A stretch of 64,000 nt of DNA from Minicystis rosea (lineage in GTDB: Bacteria > Myxococcota_A > Polyangia > Polyangiales > Polyangiaceae): NCBI GenBank assembly GCA_001931535.1, contig CP016211.1:2322501-2386500 (forward strand), in the 5' to 3' direction. This document shows positions 17,265-26,200 of this stretch, piece by piece. The notes beneath the pieces are model-generated. The model saw only the letters and a program-made list of their open reading frames with translations. It had not been told where the DNA came from and did no database searches. The stretch's first letter is position 1. The number at the start of each line of letters is the position of its first letter. The position numbers were made by a program, and so were the translations under genes.

Positions 17265-18395
17265 ATGCGAAGCCGTGCATGTCAGTCGATCGCCCAGAGC
17301 GCAAAGCGCACCGCGTGCATGCTCGCGGTGCTCGCCCTCGGGGGCGGGCTCGGTTGCGTGAAGAGCACGTATCCCATCGTTCATGGAGGGGCTTTTGCGG
17401 CGTCCCGCCCGCGCTCACCCCTTCTCGACGACGAGCACCTCCTCGAGCCGCCTCCGCAGGACGACGGGTTGCTCGGCCGCATCCTGCTCGAGCCTTACGA
17501 TGCGACGCGTCCGCTCGTCGATCAGCTCGCCAAGAACCCGTGCGCGGACGCGCTCATCGACGTCGAAGCTCGGCCCCGCGAGGCCGAGATCGAGGACGCG
17601 ACGCGCGTGCCGTCGGCCGACGGGAAGTCGTACGTCTACTATCACTTCGCCGCGATCCGTCGCGTCGAGAAGGCGGAGACGAAGGCCTATGCGACGTGCT
17701 GCCGGCAGGCTTCGTGCGGCGTGGGCTACGTGCGCGCGTTGACCTTCGGCGAGGGTGAGATCGCGAGCGGCCGGCCGACCATGCCCGGCGGCGACGCGGA
17801 CGTGGCCTTCGAGGACGGCGGGCGCTCGCTGGAGCTGACGTTGGCCTCGCGCCACGCCGTGCGTGGATTTCTGGCGGTCACCATCGAGGCTGCGTACGAG
17901 CAACGTCGCGACGCGCCGCGACCGGCGCCGGAGCGCGAAGCACCGCAACACGAGCGGATCGAGGTTCGCGACGATCCGCACAACCCCGATCGGTTCGAGC
18001 TCTGCACCCGATCGGGTTGCATCAGCGAGAACACGTTCGTGCAGCGCTACCGAGCGCGTACCGGATCGCACGAGCTCGACGACTTCGACCGCGATCATTT
18101 CGGCGAGGATCGCTGGCTGGGTGTCGCGACGACCGGGATCTTGGGCGCCCTCCTCATCCCGGCCGGCTTCGGCGTGGCCGAGCTCGCCGACAAAGCCGGC
18201 AGCACGCCGGACGAGCGCAACCGGGCGAGGATCGCGGGCGGTATGCTCGGTGGCCTCGGCCTCGCGACGCTGGCGATGGGCATGGGCATCCTGCTCACGC
18301 CCCGCGACGGCGGAACGAAGGACCACCACCTCTCGAAGAGCCAAGCCAAGCGCTTCGTCGAGCGCTACAACCGGGCGCTGCAAGAGCGGCGCTGA
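17265..18395 (+). CDS. Lipoprotein with C-terminal membrane segments, unknown function
   Basis: 376 residues. A basic N-terminus and hydrophobic stretch ends in the lipobox-like GGLGC near residue 31. Cys pairs occur in the middle (ATCCRQASC, LCTRSGC). Two hydrophobic Gly-rich helices lie near residues ~283-303 and ~325-347 (LGVATTGILGALLIPAGFGVA, GGMLGGLGLATLAMGMGILL), and the C-terminus is hydrophilic and basic. No family was recognised. The start context is weak, so translation may begin a few codons later. Confidence 0.75.
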   Translation: MRSRACQSIAQSAKRTACMLAVLALGGGLGCVKSTYPIVHGGAFAASRPRSPLLDDEHLLEPPPQDDGLLGRILLEPYDATRPLVDQLAKNPCADALIDVEARPREAEIEDATRVPSADGKSYVYYHFAAIRRVEKAETKAYATCCRQASCGVGYVRALTFGEGEIASGRPTMPGGDADVAFEDGGRSLELTLASRHAVRGFLAVTIEAAYEQRRDAPRPAPEREAPQHERIEVRDDPHNPDRFELCTRSGCISENTFVQRYRARTGSHELDDFDRDHFGEDRWLGVATTGILGALLIPAGFGVAELADKAGSTPDERNRARIAGGMLGGLGLATLAMGMGILLTPRDGGTKDHHLSKSQAKRFVERYNRALQERR

Positions 18396-18523
18396 CGGTG
18401 CGAGCGCACGAGCCTGAATCACGCAGGACTCCGGTGAGGAGAGCTGGATCGTGGGTCGGGTGTTCCGTTCGCGAACCCGCTTGGAACGGTTACCCGCCTG
18501 GCAGAGACCTCGTGTCGAGGTGC

Positions 18524-18895
18524 CTATTTGATCTCGTATTCCCCCGGTGTGCTCTCCCGCGTGGGCGCAGGGTCTTCGGCCGGCGGCTTCTTGGCGGGGG
18601 GCTTTTGCAGCTTCTTTTCGATGGTGTCGGACAGGAGATAGAGCCCCGCGCCCACGAGCGCGAGCGCCATGCCGCCGCCGATGAGCGCGCCGGAGGCGAC
18701 GAATTCCTTCTTGGTGTCCCAGATCGCCGGCTCGTCCTCGTCCGGCACCGAGTGCTTGACAGCGACGCTGAGCACGATGAAGCCGGCGATGCTGCCAGCG
18801 GCGCCGACGGCTCCGGTGCCGAGGCCAATGGCCTTGGTGAATCCGCAGCCGGGGAGGAGGACCAGCAGGAGGGCGAGGAAGGCGGCACGACGCAT
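18524..18895 (-). CDS. Small lipoprotein with two membrane helices
   Basis: 123 residues from MRRAAFLALLLVLLPGC, a textbook signal peptide with lipobox LPGC (Cys17). Gly/Ala-rich hydrophobic helices at ~23-45 and ~71-91 follow, with a Lys/Pro-rich tail (KKLQKPPAKKPPAED). No family was recognised. It converges with the preceding plus-strand gene; the 128 nt between them shows no clear hairpin. Confidence 0.78.
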   Translation of the reverse strand: MRRAAFLALLLVLLPGCGFTKAIGLGTGAVGAAGSIAGFIVLSVAVKHSVPDEDEPAIWDTKKEFVASGALIGGGMALALVGAGLYLLSDTIEKKLQKPPAKKPPAEDPAPTRESTPGEYEIK

Positions 18896-19429
18896 CGCGC
18901 GGCCGTGTGCAAGGCGGGGACCATGGCGCGGGCCCAGTCCGCGCTGGAGATGGCGGGCGGGGCGAGAACCGGCGCTCACAGGCGTGGTGGAATCGAGATG
19001 TGGACCGTTCTCCGTCCGGCGCGGAGCCGTGGGGCTTCGTCGCCGCCTGCGCCCCGATCGACGCGGCGCCGCGCCTCCGCCGCCCCTGTCCCGCAGCCCG
19101 CCGCCGCGGCTTCGAGCGTCGTCACGCCGGCGGCGCGGAGCGTGCGTGCCCCCCGAGCCGCCGAAGATGAGCCGCGTGTCCAAGCCCGGCGCCGACGAGG
19201 CCCTCGACGTGTTGCGGCGCGGGAGCGACTTGGAAAAGCCGCAGGCACAGGGACGGTGGCTGCGCGTGGAGTGAGGCTTCGGCGGAAACCTCTCAATCGG
19301 GTCGCGCTTCCGGAGCCTGCGGAAGCTCGTGTGTTTACGGCACCGACATCCCCGAGGACCGATGTCCGCAAAAACGGAGCGAAGCACGCGATATCGGGTG
19401 GTGACCTCAATGCATCGAGCGCACGCGGC
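18896..19429. other. Intergenic region, nothing recognised
   Basis: 534 nt. Only compositionally biased open frames are present, rich in Arg/Pro/Ser on both strands. No promoter, RNA gene or repeat was recognised. Confidence 0.4.
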
Positions 19430-19597
19430 TCAGTTGTGATCCATGCAGGCGCTCGGATTCTCGACGCAGTTGCTGGCCTGCGCCTCGGCGCCGGGGGCCT
19501 CGGCCTCGGTCGCGGTGGGATCGACGTCGGAGTCGGTCTCGTCACCGCAAGCACAGAGGAGCAGGGACGCGAGGAGCAGAGCACCGAGCTTGCGCAT
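19430..19597 (-). CDS. Very small acidic lipoprotein
   Basis: 55 residues. The start is supported by GGAGG seven bases upstream. MRKLGALLLASLLLCAC is a complete lipoprotein signal with the lipid Cys at position 17. The mature chain is ~38 residues, acidic (DETDSDVDPTATEAEAPG), with two Cys at the end (NCVENPSACMDHN). This build is typical of small outer-membrane lipoproteins. Role unknown. Confidence 0.75.
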   Translation of the reverse strand: MRKLGALLLASLLLCACGDETDSDVDPTATEAEAPGAEAQASNCVENPSACMDHN

Positions 19598-19925
19598 GGG
19601 AACCTCCAAGAACGGGTGGGAGCCGAGGCAGAGATAGCAGAGCGGCTGCGAGGGTGACAGTCGGACATCATGGCCCCCACGCCTCGATACGGTCGCCGCT
19701 TGGCGGGCGGCCCGCCACGGCACACCCGTCTCGCTCCGTGGTCTCTTGGATTCTGGCAAGAGGCCAGTCCTGGCTGATGGGTGATTGGCAATCGCGCGCG
19801 CCGCGCCTGAAAGGTGAAGTGGCCTATGGGGCGAGCGTTGAAAAGCGGCGCAGGGCGCTGTTTACCCCTGTGCGGTGTGACGTCGCCGGCGCTGCGCATC
19901 ACGTCAGGGCACGATTGGAGGGGCC

Positions 19926-19955
19926 ACGACCGCCGCGTCGAAGCGCGGCGGTCGT
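19926..19955 (-). terminator. Hairpin downstream of the 19991-21103 gene
   Basis: Perfect 12-bp stem (ACGACCGCCGCG with CGCGGCGGTCGT) and 6-nt loop, 35 nt beyond the stop of the minus-strand lipoprotein gene. There is no U-tract, which is common for GC-rich genomes. A terminator is the simplest reading. Confidence 0.55.
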
Positions 19956-19990
19956 CTCTTCCGTCGTTCGATTGGGGGGCGCCCAGCGCC

Positions 19991-21103
19991 CTACTTCGTG
20001 CAGTAAGCGATGGTGCGCTCTCCCTGCTTGGCCTCGGTGCAGCCGGTGTAGCCCAGCGCTTTGCAATCGAGCTCGGCCTCCGTGCTCCAGTTGCAATACT
20101 TGATGACTCCCTCGCTGCACGACTCGTCCGAGGTCCCGAGATCGCACGTGCCGCCGATCAGACCGCAAGCGGCCGCGCCGGCGAACTCCCCGCTCTGGAC
20201 GAAGCCGCAGCCCTGGCCCGAAGGATCGAGCTTGGTGCAGTCGCGGCGGGCCAGCTTGCCGCCCGCGCAGGTCTCGAGCACCGAGCCATCGCACTTCTGA
20301 GAGAAGAAGGTGCACGGGTCACCCGTGCCGATGCAGCCGAAGGCCTGGCGCTGCTCGTCGAAGCCGCAGGTCTCTCCCGCGATGGAGAAGACCTCGTCTC
20401 CCTCGGTGGTGTGGACGTGCACGTAGCTGTACTGGGTCGGGCAATGGACGCGCGTGAGAGAGCCGGAGTTGCTGCAGGTGATCAGCACGTCCTTGTCGTT
20501 CGGATCGCACTTCGACGCGGTCGTGGTGTAGTCACAGGCCGTGGCGCCGCAGCCGGCGGCGTAGTCGGAAGACGTGCAAGAGAGCTTGGCAGCGGCGCAG
20601 TCCATCGCGACCAGCGGCGCGCCCACATCGTCGCAGAACACCGCGATGTTGTCCTGACACAGGCTCGATCCCGCGTGGTCGACGCAGGCCGCGCTGAAGT
20701 CGCTGGCCTTCGGCGTGCACGCGCGGACGCCGGCGCAGTCGGCGGCCGCGAGCTTGCACTCCATGATCTGGAAGTCGATGGTGGTGAGGGGCGACGCGGA
20801 CCACAGCCACGGCTCGTCGAGCTGGTGGGCAAGGCAGGTTTGGAGCCCGACAGGCGTCCCGCCGTCCGCCTCACAGGCGTTGATGCGCAGGCACGCTTCG
20901 ACGCGTGCATCGACCGGGGACGCGCCGCCGCTTCCGCTGCTCGTGCTGCTGCTGGTGCTACCGCTGCTGCTGCTGGACGAGGCGCCTCCGACGTTGTTGT
21001 CGTCTCCGGACTTACCACAGCAGAGGAGCGTCAGGGCCAGACCGAACGCGCTCACGCAGGCGGTCAAGCGAGGTTGGATGTGATCTTTTGCATTCTGCGA
21101 CAT
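19991..21103 (-). CDS. Ser-linker, Cys-rich surface lipoprotein
   Basis: 370 residues from MSQNAKDHIQPRL, with GAAAGGAAAG upstream; an earlier in-frame ATG lacks this context. The signal peptide ends in LLCC, followed by a Ser/Gly-rich linker. About 300 residues then carry regularly spaced Cys (CLRINACEADGG, CKLAAADC, CDYTTTASKCD, CAGGKLARRDC), each block reminiscent of the Cys-rich modules shared by many myxobacterial lipoproteins. It is probably exposed on the outer membrane; function is unknown. Confidence 0.85.
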   Translation of the reverse strand: MSQNAKDHIQPRLTACVSAFGLALTLLCCGKSGDDNNVGGASSSSSSGSTSSSTSSGSGGASPVDARVEACLRINACEADGGTPVGLQTCLAHQLDEPWLWSASPLTTIDFQIMECKLAAADCAGVRACTPKASDFSAACVDHAGSSLCQDNIAVFCDDVGAPLVAMDCAAAKLSCTSSDYAAGCGATACDYTTTASKCDPNDKDVLITCSNSGSLTRVHCPTQYSYVHVHTTEGDEVFSIAGETCGFDEQRQAFGCIGTGDPCTFFSQKCDGSVLETCAGGKLARRDCTKLDPSGQGCGFVQSGEFAGAAACGLIGGTCDLGTSDESCSEGVIKYCNWSTEAELDCKALGYTGCTEAKQGERTIAYCTK

Positions 21104-21215
21104 GATTGCTTTCCTTTCGTCCAGGAAAAAGGCCCACGCTCGCGCCGGCGACACGGCAGTTTGGTCGTGTCGCTAACCAGATCTGGAGACTCGATATCCG
21201 GGGGCGAAGCCCCGG

Positions 21216-22385
21216 CTACTTCAGGCAATCGGGATCGGATTCGTCCGTACACACGTGCTTCGTCTTTGGCACTGACCTGCCCGGAGCGTCTTCGGAGCCC
21301 TTCTCGCAGCAGAGCGCGCGCGCTCCCTCGAAGCCGTCGCTGCAACTGCCCTGATCGAGATTGAGCTCGGCGAGGGCGAGCCCGGCTTCTTCACACCGGT
21401 GGAGCGCCTCCGCTCGGGTGTCTTCTTCGGTCTTGCAGGCGCCGTCGAGGAGTAGATTCTCGTAGACGCAACCGGCTGGAACCTTGGCGCTCGGAGGGGA
21501 CGTGTGCGGCGCCGAGGCCGGTGCGCACGCATAGTCGAGGCCGCGGAACTGGCCATCTCCACAAGCATCGAGGTAGGCGAGGCCATGATCGGAGAGTGCC
21601 AGTGCTTGCGACTCGCAGTCGGCACGTGCCCTGTCGACCAAGCGCTCGGCCGGCTCGCAGCCGCTCGCGTGCGACCCGGGCGCGGGCGGGGTGCTCTGTC
21701 CGCGCCGGGCAGGGGCGCCTGCCGGCTTTGGAGCGGTCTCGGCGTGACCTTCGGCCCAGAGCACCCGCGGCTCGTCGATCGACGCAGGCGCGCCTCGGGC
21801 TCGCGCCGCGCTGGAGCTCAGAGGGTCGCGCTCCACGGGGAACGCGTCGCTTCGAAGCGGCGGCTCATCGCGCGAGGAGAGCCGCGGCGAAGGCGAGGGG
21901 AGCTCGCTGCCCCACGGGACAGCGCGAGGTTGTAGAGCCCACGGGGACGCCTCCGAGCGCTCCGGCGCGGGAGCCACCGGCGCTCGCTCGCTGCGCGGCG
22001 CGATCGTCGGCGTGCGATGGCGCGGCCCCTCGGCGCGGGGGCGCGGCGGGCTCTGCGTGAGTGAGCGCCGCGTCGCCGTCGGCTCGAGCGTCCCACGGCT
22101 TTGGGACGTCTCCACCGATTGCTGCGCGTGGTCGCCGGCGCGCACTCCGAGGGCGAGGGCGAAGGCGAGGGCGGCGCACAGCCCGGCGGTGACGCCCAGC
22201 GGACGCCACGCGCGCTGGATGGCGAGCCACGGCGGAGGCACCGAGGACGACTGCGACTGCCTGGCGCGGTCCGCCGCGCGCAGCCTGGCGAGGAGCCACG
22301 CCTGCTGCGGCGCGCGCGGCCGTGCCCTGGCGAGGATCTCGTCGACGCCCCGGAGCCGGGTCAGAAGATCGTCGCGCTCACCCAT
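21216..22385 (-). CDS. Anti-sigma-like membrane protein with Cys-rich outer domain
   Basis: 389 residues. The N-terminal ~60 residues are a cytoplasmic helical region (ERDDLLTRLRGVDEILARARP), followed by one membrane helix near residues 63-82 (LGVTAGLCAALAFALALGV). A long Pro/Arg/Ser linker and a C-terminal domain with ~12 Cys (CEPAERLVDRARADC, CVYENLLLDGAC, ALCCEKG) complete the chain. Its start overlaps the ECF sigma gene by 8 nt, which makes it the likely anti-sigma factor, although no HxxxCxxC zinc finger is present. The Cys-rich outer part may sense redox or ligand state. Confidence 0.72.
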   Translation of the reverse strand: MGERDDLLTRLRGVDEILARARPRAPQQAWLLARLRAADRARQSQSSSVPPPWLAIQRAWRPLGVTAGLCAALAFALALGVRAGDHAQQSVETSQSRGTLEPTATRRSLTQSPPRPRAEGPRHRTPTIAPRSERAPVAPAPERSEASPWALQPRAVPWGSELPSPSPRLSSRDEPPLRSDAFPVERDPLSSSAARARGAPASIDEPRVLWAEGHAETAPKPAGAPARRGQSTPPAPGSHASGCEPAERLVDRARADCESQALALSDHGLAYLDACGDGQFRGLDYACAPASAPHTSPPSAKVPAGCVYENLLLDGACKTEEDTRAEALHRCEEAGLALAELNLDQGSCSDGFEGARALCCEKGSEDAPGRSVPKTKHVCTDESDPDCLK

Positions 22386-23040
22386 CGGCCACGTCCCAAC
22401 CGGCCTCGCGGAGCCGCGTGACCGCGCGCTGGAGCAGCTTGCTGACGTACCCTTTCGAGTGGCCGAGGGTGCGCCCGATCTCCTCCTGGCTCTGATCGTC
22501 GAGGTAGTACATCGAGAACGCCACGCGCTCCTTGGGCGGCAAGGCGTTCAAGGCGTCGAAAGCGCGCTGGAGATCGTCGCGCGCGATCGCGATGGCGTCG
22601 GGCGGGCGAGGCTTCCCGGCGCGCTGCTCGAGGAGCCAGCGCACGGGCGCGAGCTCGAGGAAGCGCTCGCGCCGGAGCCGCCGGAGACAGCGGTTCGTCG
22701 TCGCGCGGTAGAGCCAGCCGCCGAGATCGTCGAGATCGTGGAGGCCGGGGAGCGCCTTCATGAGATCGAGGAAGACGTCGTGCGTGACGTCCTCCGCGAA
22801 GGTGAGATCACCCCGGCCGTAGCGGAGAGCGACGCGGAACACGGCCGCGCTGTGGCGCTGGTAGCTCGCCTCGAGGGACGCCGTGCTCCCGAGGCTCTCA
22901 CGCAGGCGCGGCGCGGCCTCCTCGCGCTCCTCGTGACGGAGCGTACGAACGCCGAGCGGCTCCAGGAGACCGGCGGCGTACTTCAAGGGCAGGCGAGGCT
23001 CGAAGAGAACATGAGAGGCGTCCGTGTGCCTTCCAGACAC
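22378..23040 (-). CDS. ECF sigma-70 family factor
   Basis: 220 residues, GTG start. Region 2 is seen at ~55-120 (YQRHSAAVFRVALRY, AEDVTHDVFLDLMKA, GWLYRATTNRCLRRLRRE), and region 4 at ~155-212 (LPPKERVAFSMYYLDDQSQEE, IGRTLGHSKGYVSKLLQRAV). The ~45 residues before region 2 are not part of the family fold, and the true start may be further in. It directs RNA polymerase to a stress or surface regulon and is probably held by the overlapping downstream membrane protein. Confidence 0.88.
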   Translation of the reverse strand: MSGRHTDASHVLFEPRLPLKYAAGLLEPLGVRTLRHEEREEAAPRLRESLGSTASLEASYQRHSAAVFRVALRYGRGDLTFAEDVTHDVFLDLMKALPGLHDLDDLGGWLYRATTNRCLRRLRRERFLELAPVRWLLEQRAGKPRPPDAIAIARDDLQRAFDALNALPPKERVAFSMYYLDDQSQEEIGRTLGHSKGYVSKLLQRAVTRLREAGWDVADG

Positions 23041-23274
23041 GAGCGCCCGCGAAGTTTCCTCGTCGAGCGATCAAAGTCATGGACCCGTCGATTTGGGCGT
23101 GGGAGATGGCGCTCTTCAGGGCTCCGCCGGCGGCGGCGGGCCACTTTGGCTCATACCACGCGGCTCCGCGTCGTGGCCGGCGGGGAGCGCCGGCCCCTGG
23201 GTGCGATGGGTGCTGGACCACCAAGAGGGCCGGCGAGCAGGTGAGGGCGGGGCGGCAGGCGGGCGCGGGCCCCC

Positions 23275-26200
23275 TCAATACCGCATGTTGAACCAGACGT
23301 AGTCCTCTCCCGCGGCGCGCCGAATGCGATCGAACCGCTTGAGCTGATCGGTCAACACGGGGGCGTCGAAGCCGTAGGCGCCGTGCGTCTCCGCGCGGCA
23401 GAAGCTCTCGCCTTGATCCCACGTGCCGGCGCCTCGTGTCAGGTACCAGCGACTGCCGCCGTCCGAGCACGCGAAGGGGTGCACGTTTCCGCCGGTGGCC
23501 GCGGGGATGCGGCAGCTCCCGCTCATCAGCACGGCTGCGAGCCCCTGCCCGCGAGGGAGCGACGTCGTGCGCGAGCACCACATCGCGCTCCACTGCCCGG
23601 GCAGGGCCGTGTCGTAGGGACTCGGGTCGAGGAAGGCGTAGTCGAGCAAGATGGGATCGTTCTTGTAGCCGCTCGCCGCGTGGGCCCTCGCGAGGGCGAG
23701 GTTCTCCACGGCGTTCGCGGGCACCGAGAAGTGATAGGCGCCTTCGAGCTCCGCGCACGGATCTCCCGGGTTGCCCGCGCTCCGCGCCTTCACCGCCCAG
23801 TTGCCGTGATCATCCTCGCACGCATGGGGGAGATCATCGGAGCACGCCGAGGGCTTCCAGGTGCCGTCCTGCTCCTGGACGGCGCAGTCCCGGCCGGGGA
23901 CGTGCGCCGCGCCGGGCGCCCACGCCCAGCTCGAGACCAGCATGGCCCACGAGAACTCGACCCAGCTCCGGGACGGCTCGGCTTGCCAGTGCCCGGTCGC
24001 GCGCGCATCGGTGAGGTTCACCCAGACGTCGTTCACCTCCGCGACGCGCATGGCGTCGGCGAGCTCGCTCTGCTCCGCGGTGTTGGCCGGGGCCGAGAAG
24101 ACCACGTAGCCCCCGCCATCGAGGGCGCACGCGAGGTCGCCCTGATCGAACGAGCCGATGAACGGCGAGATGTGCCACGCGCCGCTCGGGGTGATGCACG
24201 CGAAGGGGCGCATCTCCGCGCAGTCGCGCGTCCATCGCAGTCCGTCGCCGTCGACGGCTGCGCAGTGTCCCCCGGCGCCGTACGCCGGCTGCCCCGCCGC
24301 CCACGGCCACCAGGCCTCGCCGTCGTAGCTCGTGTGATCCAGATCCGGCTGCCACGTGCCCGGCGCGATGGCATCGCTGAAGTTCACCCAGGCCTCGATG
24401 GCGCCGACGCGCCCGATCAGCGGCGCCGCCGCGGCCTCGTCCAACGTCAGGGGCACCGAGAACGTGTAGTGTCCCTCGGACTCGCGCGCGCACGCGGCGA
24501 AGCCTTCGCTCCATCTTCCCCAGGCCCGCGTGACGTAGAAGCTGCCCGCCGCGTTCCAGCACATGAACGGACGAGCCTCGGCCTCGCACGAAACGCCGTC
24601 CACCTTGCCCATCACATCGAGGACGCCGCAGTGGGCGTCGCCGCTCGCGGCCGGCGGTGCGCCGTTCTTCCAGGCGACCCGTGCCGCGGGCTCGGACCGC
24701 GGGTCGAAGAGCACGGCGCGGACGCGGCCGTCGCGCACGGTGAACAGATCGAGCCCACCGTTGCCCTCCAGATCGGCTGCGAGCGTGTGGTTCGGGCTGG
24801 CCTCGACGCAGCCGTCGGGGCAGGCCGCGGGCCAGCTCAGCGCGGTCTCCGGGAACCACGTGAGCGTGCCGTTCCGATCACCGATCCAGACCTCGATGGG
24901 CGAGCCCGCCGCGACGAGGTCGGCATAGCCGTCGCCGTCGACGTCGCCGACGAAGATCCGATCGCCGCTGGCCACGAGGCCGCTGCACACGTCCGTGCCG
25001 CTCGGCCCCGACGGAGGCGCGACGTTGGGCACGAAGGTGCCATCACCCGCGGCGAGGTACACCGTGAGGCTCTCGCCGATGACCAGGAAGTCGGTGCGGC
25101 CATCGCCGTTGAAGTCGCCGAGGCGCGGCACGGCCGAGGTGCCGGCGCACGGCGCGCCGCCGAAGGCGCGGGGCGCCTCGACGAGCTGGAAGGAGCCATC
25201 GCCGTTCGAGAGCAACGTGCGCGTCGTCGACGCGTCCACGATCAGGAGATCGGTGAGCCCGTCGCCGTTGAAGTCGCCTGCGAGCAGGTGATCCTGCGGC
25301 CAGAGCCGCGTCTGCGACTCCCACACCGCGCGGGTGAAGGTGCCGTTGCGGTTCGAGCGCAGCGTCGTGAGCACCGACGTGCCTTCCATCACCGAGACCA
25401 CGTCCGATGCGCCGTCGCCGTCGATGTCCCCTACGACGACGTGTCCCGCCACGTCGCTCACCAGCGGCGGCGGCCCGGGCGGCGGGACCTGGACGGTGCT
25501 CACCGTGGCCGGGTCTCCTCCGGCTGCGGAGGGCGCGGGCGCGGACGCGGAAACGAAGTCGCTGGGCGGCGCGAAGACCGGGGCCGGCTGTGCTGGGCTC
25601 TCGGGGGGCTCGGGCGCGGGCATCGCACCGCCGCCGTCGTCGCCGGGAGGCGCCTCGGCGATCGGGGCGTCGACCGTGGTGCCGCCGGAGAGGCGGAAGA
25701 AGCTGCCATCGCCCTGCGAGAGCAGCAACGTGAGCTCCGGGTCGACCACGATGAGGTCCCGGCGCGGCTCGGGCACGAGGAGCAGATCGGTGCGCCCATC
25801 GCCGTTGAAGTCCCCCGTGAGGACGCGGTTCGGAGCCTCGCTGAGGCACGCGGAGGCCGTCGGCTCGGAGAGGCCCGGCGGCGCGCTCGATCCGAGGGAG
25901 AACGTGCCGTCGCCGCGCGAGAAGAAGACATCGAAGTTGGTGTTGGCAGAGAGGATGTCGGCCCGGCCGTCACCATCGAAGTCGCCGACGAAGACGTGGT
26001 TCGGATGATCGCTCAAGCAGTCGGCGTCGACCGCGCGCGGCCTGCTGCAGAAGGCGGGCGCGGGCACGTCGACGAGCTGGACGGGCGGATACGGCGTCGT
26101 TGCGCGCTTCAGCTCGTCCTTGTTCTTGTGGCTCGGCGCGGGTGTGGGGTCGATCTCGTATTCATATCGAAGCGTGTACGGAAGGCACGGGACGGTCTGC

